Shown piece by piece: positions 17,889 to 27,301 of a stretch of 64,000 bases of DNA. The number at the start of each line of letters is the position of its first letter. Position 1 is the stretch's first letter. Where the stretch lies: assembly GCA_942491555.1 (NCBI GenBank), contig CALOBN010000003.1, positions 372,001-436,000 on the forward strand. Reading direction: 5' to 3'. Below the pieces are notes generated by a model, which saw only the letters and a program-made list of their open reading frames with translations, had not been told where the DNA came from and searched no databases. This DNA comes from Marinihelvus sp942491555 (GTDB lineage Bacteria; Pseudomonadota; Gammaproteobacteria; Xanthomonadales; SZUA-36). Made by a program: the position numbers and the translations under genes.

Positions 17889-18428
17889 TTAGTTGGCCAG
17901 CGCGACTTCGATAGCGGTAACCAGTTCTTCGTTGTCCGGCTGGGTGCGCGGGCTGAATTCCGCGATCAACTGGCCATCGCGACCAATGAGGAATTTGTGG
18001 AAATTCCAGGTCGGATAGGTGCCCGACTGTGCTGCCAGCCCGGCATAGAAGGGATGCGCGTTCTTTTCCTTGACCGAGGTCTTTTCCATCATCGGAAACT
18101 GCACACCGTAGGTCAGCCTGCAAAATTCCGCGATTTCTTCCTCTGTGCCAGGCTCCTGACCCATAAAATCATTGGACGGGAAGCCGACAACGACCAGACC
18201 TTCTTCGCCATACTGGTCATACAGCGCTTCAAGGCCGTCGTACTGGGGGGTGTTGCCACATTTGGAGGCCGTGTTGACCACCAGCATGACTTTGCCTTCA
18301 TAGGCTTCACACAAGTTTACTTCATCGTCCGAGGCGAGCATGCGGAAATCGTAGTCCAGCAGGTCGCTGTCACAAGCAAAAAGGTTGGTGCTGGCGAGCA
18401 GCAGGCCGAGCGCGAAAAGAGCTTTCAT
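17889..18428 (-). CDS. exported glutathione peroxidase-family protein (Cys type)
   Basis: Reduces hydroperoxides using glutathione or, more often for bacterial Cys enzymes, thioredoxin-like donors. The 179 residues begin with a signal peptide (MKALFALGLLLASTNLFA), so the enzyme is probably periplasmic. The peroxidatic Cys57 lies in NTASKCGNTPQY, and the partner Gln and Trp of the active site are seen in FPSNDFMGQEPG and WNFHKFLI. Selenocysteine is not used. It is monocistronic, with hairpins after the stop. Confidence 0.93.
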   Translation of the reverse strand: MKALFALGLLLASTNLFACDSDLLDYDFRMLASDDEVNLCEAYEGKVMLVVNTASKCGNTPQYDGLEALYDQYGEEGLVVVGFPSNDFMGQEPGTEEEIAEFCRLTYGVQFPMMEKTSVKEKNAHPFYAGLAAQSGTYPTWNFHKFLIGRDGQLIAEFSPRTQPDNEELVTAIEVALAN

Positions 18429-18494
18429 GGGTGTAACTCCAGATTAAGTTATTAGCCGATGGTGACCTGAGGGCAGTGAATTGCGTGTCAAGCA

Positions 18495-19697
18495 CTACCT
18501 GGATTGGACATTATATCCGGTCATTTCCAGATAACCCTTGCCGATAAGCTGCGTGGCGGCATCACGCACCTCGACGCGGCCTTCCCAGTAGGGGAAATCC
18601 AGATCCATCCACTGTTCATCCAGCGCCGCATTAATCTGCAAATCAAGGTCTTGCGAGCGCCATTCCAGCTCCCACTCAAGCGGCAGGCTGCGCCCGGCGA
18701 CAGAGCGCTCTGCGCGCACCTGCAAGCGAAAATCATTCACAGACGCCTGCACACGCCGGCCGTCCGGCCATAGCCGGACCGCGTGCCGATAAGGGTCGCC
18801 CCGCTGGCTGCGCAGCTGAAAGGCCATCAGTTTTGAGCCGTCATCCAGGTGCAGCGCAAACCAGTCCCAGCCTTGCTGATCCTGCTGCAGGAACTGGCTG
18901 CTCCATTCACGGTCCAGCCAGGCCTCGCCCGTCACAGCGACCTGTTCATCGCCAAACTGCAGCTCACCGGACACGCGCAGAAAAGGATGGCTGTAGTAGT
19001 AGGAGCCGCCGCCATCGGGATGTTTTTGCGAGAAGCCGGCCTCACCCTGCAGCACGAGCGGTAAGTCACTGCTTAACTGCAAATCTGCTGCCACATCATC
19101 CTGAGCTGCGCGGAGTCGCAATGGCAGCCATTGTGGCCCGGTACTGGCCAGCTCCCAGTCGTCCAGCCAGGCGGCAAAGGGCTGCGCTGTGACCCCGGCC
19201 TGGCGCAGTCCGCCATGATCACCGCCCCGGCCATAACGCTGAAAGGCCTTGTGCTGATGTGGCGCACTCACCGCAAAGTGGGCAAGGTAGACCTGCCCGG
19301 CCTGCCAGGGGTTAGTGTCGTCCTGATCCGGGTCAATCTGAATTGAGCCCGCCCTCTCCCCGGAAGTGAGCGGCGGCGTGACCGCCGAACGGAACAGGGT
19401 CCACTGAATGCCCCAGTCCCGTCCCCGCGTATCGACCAGGTTGGCCGTGACGTACCACCACTCAATGCGGAAACCGGGGTGCGCAGCATGGTCCCGGGGA
19501 AACTCGAGACGCCTGCCGGGCCGGGCCTGCTCGAACCGCTCATCCGCCTGCGCCAGGAGGGAAAAATCGCTACCGCTCGCATCCGCGGGACCACGCTCAC
19601 AGCCGGTCAGAACCCCGAGCATCAAGCACAGCAGTGCGCCTGCCGCCCGGAACAACCGCGGGCACGCCGATCTGACACAAAGCAATCCGGTGCTCAT
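18495..19697 (-). CDS. AttH/CrtC-like lipocalin-fold lipoprotein
   Basis: A 400-residue lipoprotein (lipobox GVLTGC) of the AttH / carotenoid-hydratase-related family (COG5621), which has a double lipocalin-like beta-barrel. Family phrases are FRIEWWYVTANL near the N-terminus, GSYYYSHPFLRVSG in the middle and WDWFALHLDDGSKLMAFQLR. Its ATG overlaps the permease stop (ATGA), so it is translationally coupled to the ABC genes; the open frame further upstream is out of context. By analogy with AttEFGH of Agrobacterium it is the periplasmic partner of the transporter. The substrate is unknown, probably hydrophobic. Confidence 0.88.
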   Translation of the reverse strand: MSTGLLCVRSACPRLFRAAGALLCLMLGVLTGCERGPADASGSDFSLLAQADERFEQARPGRRLEFPRDHAAHPGFRIEWWYVTANLVDTRGRDWGIQWTLFRSAVTPPLTSGERAGSIQIDPDQDDTNPWQAGQVYLAHFAVSAPHQHKAFQRYGRGGDHGGLRQAGVTAQPFAAWLDDWELASTGPQWLPLRLRAAQDDVAADLQLSSDLPLVLQGEAGFSQKHPDGGGSYYYSHPFLRVSGELQFGDEQVAVTGEAWLDREWSSQFLQQDQQGWDWFALHLDDGSKLMAFQLRSQRGDPYRHAVRLWPDGRRVQASVNDFRLQVRAERSVAGRSLPLEWELEWRSQDLDLQINAALDEQWMDLDFPYWEGRVEVRDAATQLIGKGYLEMTGYNVQSR

Positions 19698-22195
19698 ACC
19701 GATTGCCATCGCAACAGGTCGGCCGGACTCGAGCGCAGCAGGCGCAATGAGGGCAGCAACACGGCCAGTATCAGGCAGGCAATGGCAGTGCCGGCTAACA
19801 GCAGCAACGGCGTCCAGGCCAGCACCAGGGGAAAGCTCCAGCCAAAGGCAATGGGCGTGACCACACCGGCCAGGTAAGCGGCCAGCAAGGTACCAAACGG
19901 CCACACCAGCACCATGGCCAGCAGGCCCAGCACACCCCACTGCAGCAACAACAAAGTGCCCCGCAGTCTTCGTGACAATCCCAGACTGGCCAACAGGGCC
20001 TGCTGGGCAACACGGTGGTGATGAATGGCGCTGATGGCGCAAAAAATACCGATGCCCGCCACCAGCAGGGTCAGCAGGTTGAGCGCGCGGGTCACGGCAA
20101 ACGTCCGGTCAAAGACCTGCATGGCGATCGCGCGCAGCTCGCGCTGATCAATGACATCTGACTCATCCAGCGCAAAGTCACGGATCAGCCCGGCCGTCAG
20201 CGCCGGCCAGTCAGGCCCCGCTTCAGCCCCGGCACTACTGAACAATGCCTGTCCTGAAGGTCCCAGACCCGGCGCACAGGCCTGGAACTGTGCAGCGCTG
20301 AGCATGAATTGCGACAGGGTATTGCCATAATCGTGATACACCCCGGCGATCGGCAGGTCTGGCAAACCCTCACACAACGCCACGCCCTGCCCGGGCTCAA
20401 ACCCATCCAGGCGCCAGGCCCGTTCACTGATCAGCACAGCCTCACCGGCACGAAAACGTTCAAGCGCATCGGGCTGTGCCTCGAAAAGCTCCAGGGTATT
20501 GAGAAAGCGCGGCGTGTCCGGTAAATCCACAAGCTGGACACGAACCGTCGCGCCATTGGCATTCTCAAGGCTCAGGGTCGTGCCGTGACGCTCCGCCAGC
20601 TCAACACCGGGTGCTTCCCGGGCAAGCCAGTCGCGCAAAGATTGCGCATCAATTGTTTCGCCCAAATACAGGTCAGCGGTGAGACGTTGCGCCAGCCAGC
20701 CGTCTGTAGCGGCGCGAAAACTGCCGATCATGGTATTCAGACCACTGTTGGCCACCAGGGCGAGGGTCACCGCCATGAGCGCCAGGGAAGCGGGCCCAAT
20801 CAGCCAGCGACTATCGGCCAGCAGCCAGCCCAGTGCGGCACGGCGCGGTGGAACCAGGCGTTGCAGCAGACCCAGCAAAAGTCGCAGGGTCAAGGGCAGC
20901 AACAGGGCCGCACCCAGTAACAGGCAAGCCATGCCGCCTAAAGCGGTCACTACAGTCGCCGCGAACTCAGACAGCAACAGTGCGATAGCCAGCAAGACTA
21001 CCCCCACAATCGCGAGACGCCGATCACGCAGCGCTGCGGCGGCCAGACTCCAGCCCGCCTCACCGCGGTCCAGCAGGGGCGCGCGCAGAGCCCGGCGCAG
21101 GGGAAACAGCGCGCACAGGGCACCGGCCAAAGCGGTCATCATGAGCGGTGGCCACCAGCCACCCGGCACCAGGCCATCCGGATACTGGATATAGACCCCG
21201 TAGAGCTGAGCCAGGGTCTGCCCTACCCCGGGAATCAGAAAACCCGCCAGCCATGCCCCCAGCAAAGTGCCCAGCAGACCGCCAAGGGCAAGGAACACGC
21301 CCAGCTCCAGCAACAAGGCGATGCGCAGCTCGCCCCGGCCGACCCCGGCCAGGCGCAGACGACGTATCAGCACCCTGCGATCGGTATAGCTGAAGGCCAG
21401 CGCGTTGTAGATCAGGAACACGCCGACCACAAAAGAGAGCAGACCCATGGCCGCCAGATTGAGATGAAAACTCTGGGTCAGCTCCGCCGGATCCGGTTGA
21501 TCACTGGCCGGCACCCAGCGAAGGTCTGCCGGCAGTTGCGCAATGAACCGGGCGAGACGCTCCGGCGGCATATCGAAGACCAGGATGCCGCTGAGCTGGC
21601 CGCGACTGTCACTCAGATCCTGCAATGCTCCGACATCAAGTAACAGGCGATGCCCGAGTGAGCGCCCGGCCACGGCCGTGGCAGGGGGCAATGTCGCGCC
21701 ATTCGTCAACATAATTGTCTCGCCGGCCGCTGCGCCCAGCTGGCGCAATCGTGCCGGCGCACCCCACAGTTGAAAGGGCGGCAGGGAAAACGAACCATAG
21801 TCGGTCCCGGCCTGGCCTTCCCGAATACGCTGACGGTCTGCACCAACCGCGCCGGGCATCACCAATCCGTCAATGCCAAGCAGTTCCAGGCTTTGACCAT
21901 CCCCGGTCAGCACAAAACGGCGCAGCAGCGGCGCGATTTCAAAATACCCCGAGCGCCTCAGCTGCAGATACTTTCGCTCATCGAACAGCTCGGTGCCGGC
22001 CAGGGGCAGCACACGACCTGCCGGGCCGGCACCCAGCAACACCTCGCCCTCGGCGTAACTGGAACGGGCTTGTGCGTTGATGACCTGGGTTCCGACCAGC
22101 AACACGTTGGCCATGATGATTCCGGCCAACAGGAACAAGGCCTGAACCGGATGCCGACGGTAGTGACTGACCAGGCTGTGCAGAACCACGCGCAT
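19694..22195 (-). CDS. FtsX-like ABC transporter permease (two-module, AttFG/YbbP type)
   Basis: An 833-residue inner-membrane permease. An N-terminal membrane span (LFLLAGIIMANVLLVG) is followed by a periplasmic domain, three helices forming an FtsX module (FVVGVFLIYNALAFSYTDRR onward), a central pair, a second periplasmic domain (about 490-700) and a second FtsX module ending near the C-terminus. This is the architecture of permeases that extract or move lipids and lipoproteins by mechanotransmission rather than pumping small solutes. Its start overlaps the ATPase stop by ATGA, and its stop overlaps the AttH-like start. Confidence 0.9.
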   Translation of the reverse strand: MRVVLHSLVSHYRRHPVQALFLLAGIIMANVLLVGTQVINAQARSSYAEGEVLLGAGPAGRVLPLAGTELFDERKYLQLRRSGYFEIAPLLRRFVLTGDGQSLELLGIDGLVMPGAVGADRQRIREGQAGTDYGSFSLPPFQLWGAPARLRQLGAAAGETIMLTNGATLPPATAVAGRSLGHRLLLDVGALQDLSDSRGQLSGILVFDMPPERLARFIAQLPADLRWVPASDQPDPAELTQSFHLNLAAMGLLSFVVGVFLIYNALAFSYTDRRVLIRRLRLAGVGRGELRIALLLELGVFLALGGLLGTLLGAWLAGFLIPGVGQTLAQLYGVYIQYPDGLVPGGWWPPLMMTALAGALCALFPLRRALRAPLLDRGEAGWSLAAAALRDRRLAIVGVVLLAIALLLSEFAATVVTALGGMACLLLGAALLLPLTLRLLLGLLQRLVPPRRAALGWLLADSRWLIGPASLALMAVTLALVANSGLNTMIGSFRAATDGWLAQRLTADLYLGETIDAQSLRDWLAREAPGVELAERHGTTLSLENANGATVRVQLVDLPDTPRFLNTLELFEAQPDALERFRAGEAVLISERAWRLDGFEPGQGVALCEGLPDLPIAGVYHDYGNTLSQFMLSAAQFQACAPGLGPSGQALFSSAGAEAGPDWPALTAGLIRDFALDESDVIDQRELRAIAMQVFDRTFAVTRALNLLTLLVAGIGIFCAISAIHHHRVAQQALLASLGLSRRLRGTLLLLQWGVLGLLAMVLVWPFGTLLAAYLAGVVTPIAFGWSFPLVLAWTPLLLLAGTAIACLILAVLLPSLRLLRSSPADLLRWQSV

Positions 22196-22866
22196 CAGCC
22201 TGGTTCACAGGGTGCAAGGTGGCCGTTGTCGAGGCGCAGACGGTTCTGCGCGTATTGCGCCATGTCATGGCTGTGGGTCACCAGCAGCAAGCCTGAACCT
22301 GCCTCGTCCACAAGGCGCACGAAAAGCGCCATAACGCGATGACTCAGGCTGTCATGCAGGTTGCCGGTCGGTTCATCGGCAAACACCAGTTGCGGTCGAT
22401 GGGCCAGTGCGCGCGCGATGGCGACGCGCTGTTGTTGTCCGCCGGATAAAACCTCGACGGGACGGGTCAGCAGCGGGCCAAGGTCCAGCTCCGCAACGAG
22501 TTCCTCCAGCCAGGGATCCTGATCGGGCAGACCATTGAGTCTGCGCTGAAAACACAGATTGGCCATCACATTCAGGCCCGGCAACAGGTTAAAGGCCTGG
22601 AAAACAAAACCCAGGCGTGAGCGACGGATCGAGGCCAGCTCGCGTTCAGCAGCCGTTTCCAGGTGGGTTCCAAACATCAATACCTCACCCTGGTCGGGGC
22701 GCTCCAGCCCGGCGGCAATTTGCAGCAAAGTGCTTTTACCGCAACCGCTCGATCCCAGCAGTGCAAGACTTTCGCCCTGCCCCAGCGTCAGACTGACCCC
22801 GTCGAGCACTTTCAGTTCGCTCTCGCCATCATGATACGACTTGGCAATGGAACGTAGCTCAAGCAT
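22195..22866 (-). CDS. ABC transporter ATP-binding protein (LolD/MacB-like)
   Basis: A 223-residue ATPase partner of the FtsX-type permease. It shows Walker A GSSGCGKST, Q-loop FVFQAFNLLPGLNV, signature LSGGQQQRVAIARAL, Walker B LVFADEPTGNL and the H-loop VTHSHD. The DEPTGNL phrase is typical of the LolD/MacB/YbbA branch. Its start lies 8 bases inside the end of the photolyase-like gene upstream, so all four genes from 24067 down to 18495 form a tightly packed operon. Confidence 0.94.
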   Translation of the reverse strand: MLELRSIAKSYHDGESELKVLDGVSLTLGQGESLALLGSSGCGKSTLLQIAAGLERPDQGEVLMFGTHLETAAERELASIRRSRLGFVFQAFNLLPGLNVMANLCFQRRLNGLPDQDPWLEELVAELDLGPLLTRPVEVLSGGQQQRVAIARALAHRPQLVFADEPTGNLHDSLSHRVMALFVRLVDEAGSGLLLVTHSHDMAQYAQNRLRLDNGHLAPCEPG

Positions 22867-24067
22867 GTGACTGCTCCGCTATGCCCATCGCATCGAGTAT
22901 GCCGGGAATCTTTCGTTTTAGCTGAAAAAATCCCCGGTCGGCCCAGGGCCAGGCGGCAGCATCATAGGGCCGGACATGTCGGTGCAAACGAATCGACTCC
23001 TCGAGTAGCTGCTGTTCCAAATGCAGCAGTGCGTCGGCGGTTGGCCCGTATGGCACATGAAAGCAATGCACGTCACGCACGCCATGGCCCGCCAGCCGGG
23101 TCATCAGCGCTCCTGCATCGTGCTGCGCCTCGAATACCGCCGGTTCGTTACTGTAACGCCGGACTGCATCGTCAAGACAGCCGCTGACAAAAGCGTGTAC
23201 TGCCGGCGACAGCCCGCGAGCCGACAGACCCTGCGTTGCCTGCAGAGCGAAGACCGGAACATCCTTTGGAAACGACCCTGGCGGCGTGGCGTCCTCGTCA
23301 GTAAGCAACCATGCCGACCCGGCGTCCGGGACGGGCGGCGACTTTGGCCAGCGCAGCTCAGGCTTTACAGGCGCGCATTCATCATCAGGGATCTGTGCTG
23401 TGTCCGCGAGGCCGGAGCCTGGATCCAACCGCCCGTCGGTGAATTTGAGTACGTTCTCACGGCGCGCGAGATAGGCCTTGCCCCTGGTGTGTAACCCGCT
23501 GACCCAGCGCCAGCTCAGCGTGTTGGATGCCGGGTCACCATCGAGCAGGTGGCGAAGAAAAAAATCTGCGCCAAGCGCCCAGGGCAACCGCAGGGTAAAC
23601 ACCCAGATACTGGCAAACCACATCCGCGCATGATTGTGCAGATAGCCGGTGCTGACCAACTCCCCCACCCAGGCGTCGAATGCGGCATTGCCGGTGTTGC
23701 CCGTCTCCGCATCCCGCAGTCTGGAAGCCAGCTCCGGATCTGAATCCAGGACACGGATCTGGTGGCGCACAGACGTTGCGTAATCGGCCCACAGCGAACT
23801 GCGGTGCGCCAGCCACCCTCTGAAGTAGGCGCGCCAGAAGATCTCATCGATAAATTTTTCAGCTTGTGTTGCGCCGTGCAACTGAACGACCGCTTCGAGC
23901 ACCTCCTGCTCCAGCAATACCCGGCGCCGCAACCAGGGCGACAACATCGAAACGTTGTCGCGATTCTGGGCGCCAAAGTCGAAGTTTCTAAGTTGCTGAT
24001 AGCGACTGCCTGCGCCCGGGAGGAAAGACTGAAGGCGCTGCAGACCGGCGTCCCGACTGGGGTTCAT
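22859..24067 (-). CDS. photolyase/cryptochrome-family FAD-binding protein with apparently permuted domain order
   Basis: A 402-residue protein. Residues 30-215 match the helical FAD-binding domain of photolyases: SPWLRRR, FIDEIFWRAYFRGW, FDAWVGELVSTGYLHNHARMWFAS and FLRHLLDGDPASNTLSWRWVSG. The alpha/beta antenna domain that normally precedes this is absent from the N-terminus. Instead, residues about 251-390 after the FAD domain alternate strand and helix like a Rossmann domain (AWLLTDEDA, VPVFALQ, DVHCFHVPYGPTADALL) and end with AAWPWADRGFFQLKRKIP. Related FAD-first proteins seem to exist in other proteobacteria. DNA repair or light sensing is inferred, not shown. First gene of the operon with the ABC/AttH genes. 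Confidence 0.8.
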   Translation of the reverse strand: MNPSRDAGLQRLQSFLPGAGSRYQQLRNFDFGAQNRDNVSMLSPWLRRRVLLEQEVLEAVVQLHGATQAEKFIDEIFWRAYFRGWLAHRSSLWADYATSVRHQIRVLDSDPELASRLRDAETGNTGNAAFDAWVGELVSTGYLHNHARMWFASIWVFTLRLPWALGADFFLRHLLDGDPASNTLSWRWVSGLHTRGKAYLARRENVLKFTDGRLDPGSGLADTAQIPDDECAPVKPELRWPKSPPVPDAGSAWLLTDEDATPPGSFPKDVPVFALQATQGLSARGLSPAVHAFVSGCLDDAVRRYSNEPAVFEAQHDAGALMTRLAGHGVRDVHCFHVPYGPTADALLHLEQQLLEESIRLHRHVRPYDAAAWPWADRGFFQLKRKIPGILDAMGIAEQSHA

Positions 24068-24223
24068 GGCGTAAAAACCGGTTCAAGCGAGCGCGTACAA
24101 TGGCCAAAATGCCATGAAGTCGCCGTGAACCATCCGGTAGCTCCGTGTGCCGGACCGGTCGCCTGTTCATGGGACAGTTCAACCTCTACAATGCGCCTCC
24201 GCCAACCTCCATACTGCATCCAC

Positions 24224-25156
24224 ATGTTCCGAAATCTGCGTTGTTACCGCTTACTGAGTCCCTGGCCCGAAACCGAGGAAGCACTCTCTGATGCCCTCAC
24301 CACCAAGGCCTTCAAACCCTGCTCGGCGTTCAGCGAACGCAGCGCCGGTTGGGAGTCTCCCGGCGAACAGGGCGGTGCCCGCCTGTGCCGGCGTGTTGCC
24401 GGTGCTGACCTGCTGGAATTGCGCACCCAGAGCCGTATCTTGCCTGCCGCAGCCATCAAGGAGTCGCTGGCTGAGCGGATTGAAGACTATCGCAGCCGCA
24501 TGGGTGAAGCGCCGCCCCGACGCGAAATGCGCCGCCTGAAAGACGAGGCACGGGATGAGCTACTGCCCAAGGCCCTGGTTCAGTCCAGCCGCGTGCGGGG
24601 CTTCGTGCTGCCCAAAGACGGACTGCTGGTGGTGGACGCCGGTGTGGCGAGCCGCGCCGAATGGTTTGTCGAGCATTTGCGGGCCTGTTTTGACGGCTTC
24701 CGTTGTGAACCACTTCAATACAGGCGTGCGCCCGCTTCCCTGCTGCAGGAAATGTTTCTCGGTAAGTTGCCAACAGGCTTCAGCCTGGGGCGCGAATGCC
24801 GCATGGCCGACCCCCGGGATGGGCGCTCTACCGGAACCTGGCGCCACACCGACCTTGATGATGAGGCCATTCGACGGCATGTCAGGGAAGGTATGCGCGT
24901 CATTCAGCTGGGCTTCGGCTTTGATGCCGTCATGAGCGGCGTACTGGGCGAGGACGGAGTCATCACACGTTTCAAACTCGCCGATGGTGAGCTGGAGGAC
25001 GGCGGCGAGATGGAGGACGGGTTAGCCCTGCAGGACAGCGAGTTCGTGCTGCTGACAGGCCTGGTCCGACGCTTGCTGCAACGCCTTGCGGAACTTCTGG
25101 AAGGCTATGACGATACGCCGGCAAACCCGCTTGGTAAGGCACCAGGCCCTGACTGA
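24224..25156 (+). CDS. rdgC: recombination-associated protein RdgC
   Basis: Ring-shaped DNA-binding dimer that modulates RecA filaments and exonuclease access. The 310 residues match the length of E. coli RdgC (303) and begin with the typical MFRNLRCYRL. Further signatures are RILPAAAIKE, PPRREMRRLKDEARDELLPKAL and the FGFDAVMSGVLGEDGVITRFKL C-terminal region. The ATG at 24224 was chosen because it gives the family N-terminus; the frame stays open about 460 bases upstream, but only antisense to the photolyase-like gene. A TACAAT at 24187 could be its -10 element. Confidence 0.95.
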   Translation: MFRNLRCYRLLSPWPETEEALSDALTTKAFKPCSAFSERSAGWESPGEQGGARLCRRVAGADLLELRTQSRILPAAAIKESLAERIEDYRSRMGEAPPRREMRRLKDEARDELLPKALVQSSRVRGFVLPKDGLLVVDAGVASRAEWFVEHLRACFDGFRCEPLQYRRAPASLLQEMFLGKLPTGFSLGRECRMADPRDGRSTGTWRHTDLDDEAIRRHVREGMRVIQLGFGFDAVMSGVLGEDGVITRFKLADGELEDGGEMEDGLALQDSEFVLLTGLVRRLLQRLAELLEGYDDTPANPLGKAPGPD

Positions 25157-25278
25157 AGACTATGGCAGCCCACCGGCAGAGGCCCTTTAAACCCTGCTGA
25201 CTTCACCCTGACCGTGCGCTGCGCCATACTGAAGAGTATTACAGGCAGGCATCAATGGATTAGCAGGAGAACCGCGTC

Positions 25279-26700
25279 ATGAACGCGTCAGCGCAAGAGA
25301 CTACCAGCACCCGCCCGGCAAGCACACCGGGGCCCGATTACAGCGAGCTTCTGGGGCATCTGCGCGCGGGTTTCAACAGCGAAAGAACGTTGGATGAGGC
25401 CTGGCGCCAGGCGCAGCTCACGGCGCTCGAAACCATGCTGGTTACGCATGAGGACGCGTTCCTGAAAGCGCTGCATGACGACGTTGGCAAGCCCGCCATG
25501 GAAGCCTGGGTCACCGAATTATCCTACGTAACCTCGGAAATTGGACACTGCAGAAAACGTCTGCGCCGCTGGATGAAGCTGCGCCGCGTTTCCACGCCGG
25601 TGTTTGGACAGCCGGGCCGCAGCTGGGTGCAGGCCGAGCCACTTGGTGTCGTGCTGGTCATGAGCGCATGGAATTATCCGCTGCAAGTCGCTCTCGCCCC
25701 ATTGGTGAGCGCCATCGCTGCAGGTAACTGCGCCATCATCAAGCCTTCCGAGCTTGCACCGGCCACTTCCGCGCTCCTCGCCCGACACATTCCGGAATAC
25801 ATGGATCGTGACTGTTTTGCAGTGGTAGAAGGCGCTGTCGCTGAATCAACCGCCCTGCTCCGCGAACGGTTCGATCATATAATTTATACGGGAGGCGGAA
25901 CCGTCGGACGCATCGTGATGGCCGCCGCAGCCAAACATCTCACGCCTGTGACCCTGGAGCTGGGTGGCAAAAGTCCCTGCATCGTCATGCCGGACGCAGA
26001 TCTGGACGTCGCTGCCCGGCGAATCGCCTGGGGGCGCTTCCTGAATGCCGGTCAAACCTGCATTGCGCCGGACTATGTGCTGACCGACGCCCGGACCGAG
26101 GCGCAACTGCTGCCCTTGCTACAGAAACACCTGCACAACATGTTTGGTAAAGACGCCCAGACCAGCGAGTCCTACGGCCGTATCGTCAATGCGCGGCATC
26201 TGGACCGTCTGCGCGGACTGCTTGGCACCGGCAGCATTGCCCTGGGCGGACGTTTTGATACCAGGGACCGTTACCTTGAGCCCACGATCCTGACCAACAT
26301 TCAGGCTGGTGATCCGGTCATGCAGGAGGAGATCTTTGGGCCCATTCTGCCCATCGTGCAAATCGATGATCTGGAGGAGGCGCTGGCGCATGTGCGCGGC
26401 GGTGACAAACCGCTGGCCGCTTATCTGTTCACTAAATCAGACGAAGCCGAGGCACGGTTTGTCAAAGTGATTAGCGCCGGCAGCATGTGTATCAATGACG
26501 TGCTGATGTTCTCAGCCGTATCCGAATTACCATTTGGCGGGGTCGGCGAGAGTGGTATGGGAGCCTACAAAGGTGAGCGGGGATTCTTAAATTTCAGTCA
26601 TCAAAAGGCAGTAATGAAGCGTTCCTGGTGGCCTGACATCCCTCTCAGATATGCGCCTTACAGTAAAAGCAAGTTCAGCATTATCAAAAAATTACGCTAG
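25279..26700 (+). CDS. aldehyde dehydrogenase, class 3 / coniferyl-aldehyde type
   Basis: NAD(P)-dependent oxidation of an aldehyde to its acid. The 473 residues contain the general base Glu227 in LELGGKSP and the nucleophile Cys261 in NAGQTCIAPDY; the short form without an N-terminal extension and the GVGESGMGAYKGERGF tail point to the ALDH3 family (CalB / fatty-aldehyde dehydrogenase group). AGGAG precedes the ATG. It is monocistronic, 4 bases from the convergent CbiM-like gene. Long-chain or aromatic aldehydes are likely substrates, but the sequence does not decide. Confidence 0.94.
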   Translation: MNASAQETTSTRPASTPGPDYSELLGHLRAGFNSERTLDEAWRQAQLTALETMLVTHEDAFLKALHDDVGKPAMEAWVTELSYVTSEIGHCRKRLRRWMKLRRVSTPVFGQPGRSWVQAEPLGVVLVMSAWNYPLQVALAPLVSAIAAGNCAIIKPSELAPATSALLARHIPEYMDRDCFAVVEGAVAESTALLRERFDHIIYTGGGTVGRIVMAAAAKHLTPVTLELGGKSPCIVMPDADLDVAARRIAWGRFLNAGQTCIAPDYVLTDARTEAQLLPLLQKHLHNMFGKDAQTSESYGRIVNARHLDRLRGLLGTGSIALGGRFDTRDRYLEPTILTNIQAGDPVMQEEIFGPILPIVQIDDLEEALAHVRGGDKPLAAYLFTKSDEAEARFVKVISAGSMCINDVLMFSAVSELPFGGVGESGMGAYKGERGFLNFSHQKAVMKRSWWPDIPLRYAPYSKSKFSIIKKLR

Positions 26701-26704
26701 AAAA

Positions 26705-27301
26705 CTATTCTTCACCTAAATAGCGGATATCATCGTAAGTCCGCATGATGGACGGCGCAAAAATAGTCAGGGCCGTGACCACCGCTCCGCTGATAAAACC
26801 CTCGGGAAACGCAAGGAGCAAAGCCAGCGGATGATCAAGCGACCAGCCCTGAATATGACTGGCCATCGATAGCGTCGCCAGCATGGAGAAGACCCCGCCC
26901 AGAAACCCCACGCCCAGCAGGTAAACAAAAAGATTTGTGCGCGGCAGAAGATCTGCCAGCCACAGGAGCCCCTGGGTGACGACAACTGGTACCAGCACCG
27001 AAAGCAGGATTTCCAGCGGCAAGGCAGCCCAGGGCCAGAAGCCCAGCAATGCCAGCACAACAGCCGCCAGGTAGCCGCAAAGCAAGGCAAGCTCCCAGCC
27101 GAAAATCAATACCACAGGCGTCAGGCCCAGCAAATGAACCATGACATTGTCCTGAACCTGAATACCGCCGAGCCACAGCACGGCAAGCAAGGCCATGCAC
27201 AGTACGAACATGTGCTGCCTGGCTGACTGGTCCAGTAATTGCCGCCATGGCGCTCTGAACAGCGCAACCAGGCCAGCCAGAATCATCAGAGCGGAGAACA
27301 T
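26705..27301 (-). CDS. CbiM-like energy-coupling-factor transporter permease component
   Basis: A 198-residue membrane protein with about six hydrophobic helices. The pattern HLLGLTPVVLIFGWELAL, FPEGFISGAVVTALTIFAP and the closing YDDIRYL are characteristic of the proteobacterial CbiM-like permease group annotated as ECF transporter permeases. The metal-binding N-terminal Met-His motif of true cobalt CbiM is not present and no CbiQ/CbiO partners adjoin, so a role in Co/Ni uptake is doubtful. No cobalamin riboswitch was recognised in the 215-base upstream gap. Confidence 0.75.
   Translation of the reverse strand: MFSALMILAGLVALFRAPWRQLLDQSARQHMFVLCMALLAVLWLGGIQVQDNVMVHLLGLTPVVLIFGWELALLCGYLAAVVLALLGFWPWAALPLEILLSVLVPVVVTQGLLWLADLLPRTNLFVYLLGVGFLGGVFSMLATLSMASHIQGWSLDHPLALLLAFPEGFISGAVVTALTIFAPSIMRTYDDIRYLGEE

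Noticed and set aside
23762..24223. In-frame extension of rdgC by 154 codons upstream of its ATG
   Set aside because: It lies antisense to the photolyase-like gene, has no signatures, and the family start is MFRNL at 24224.
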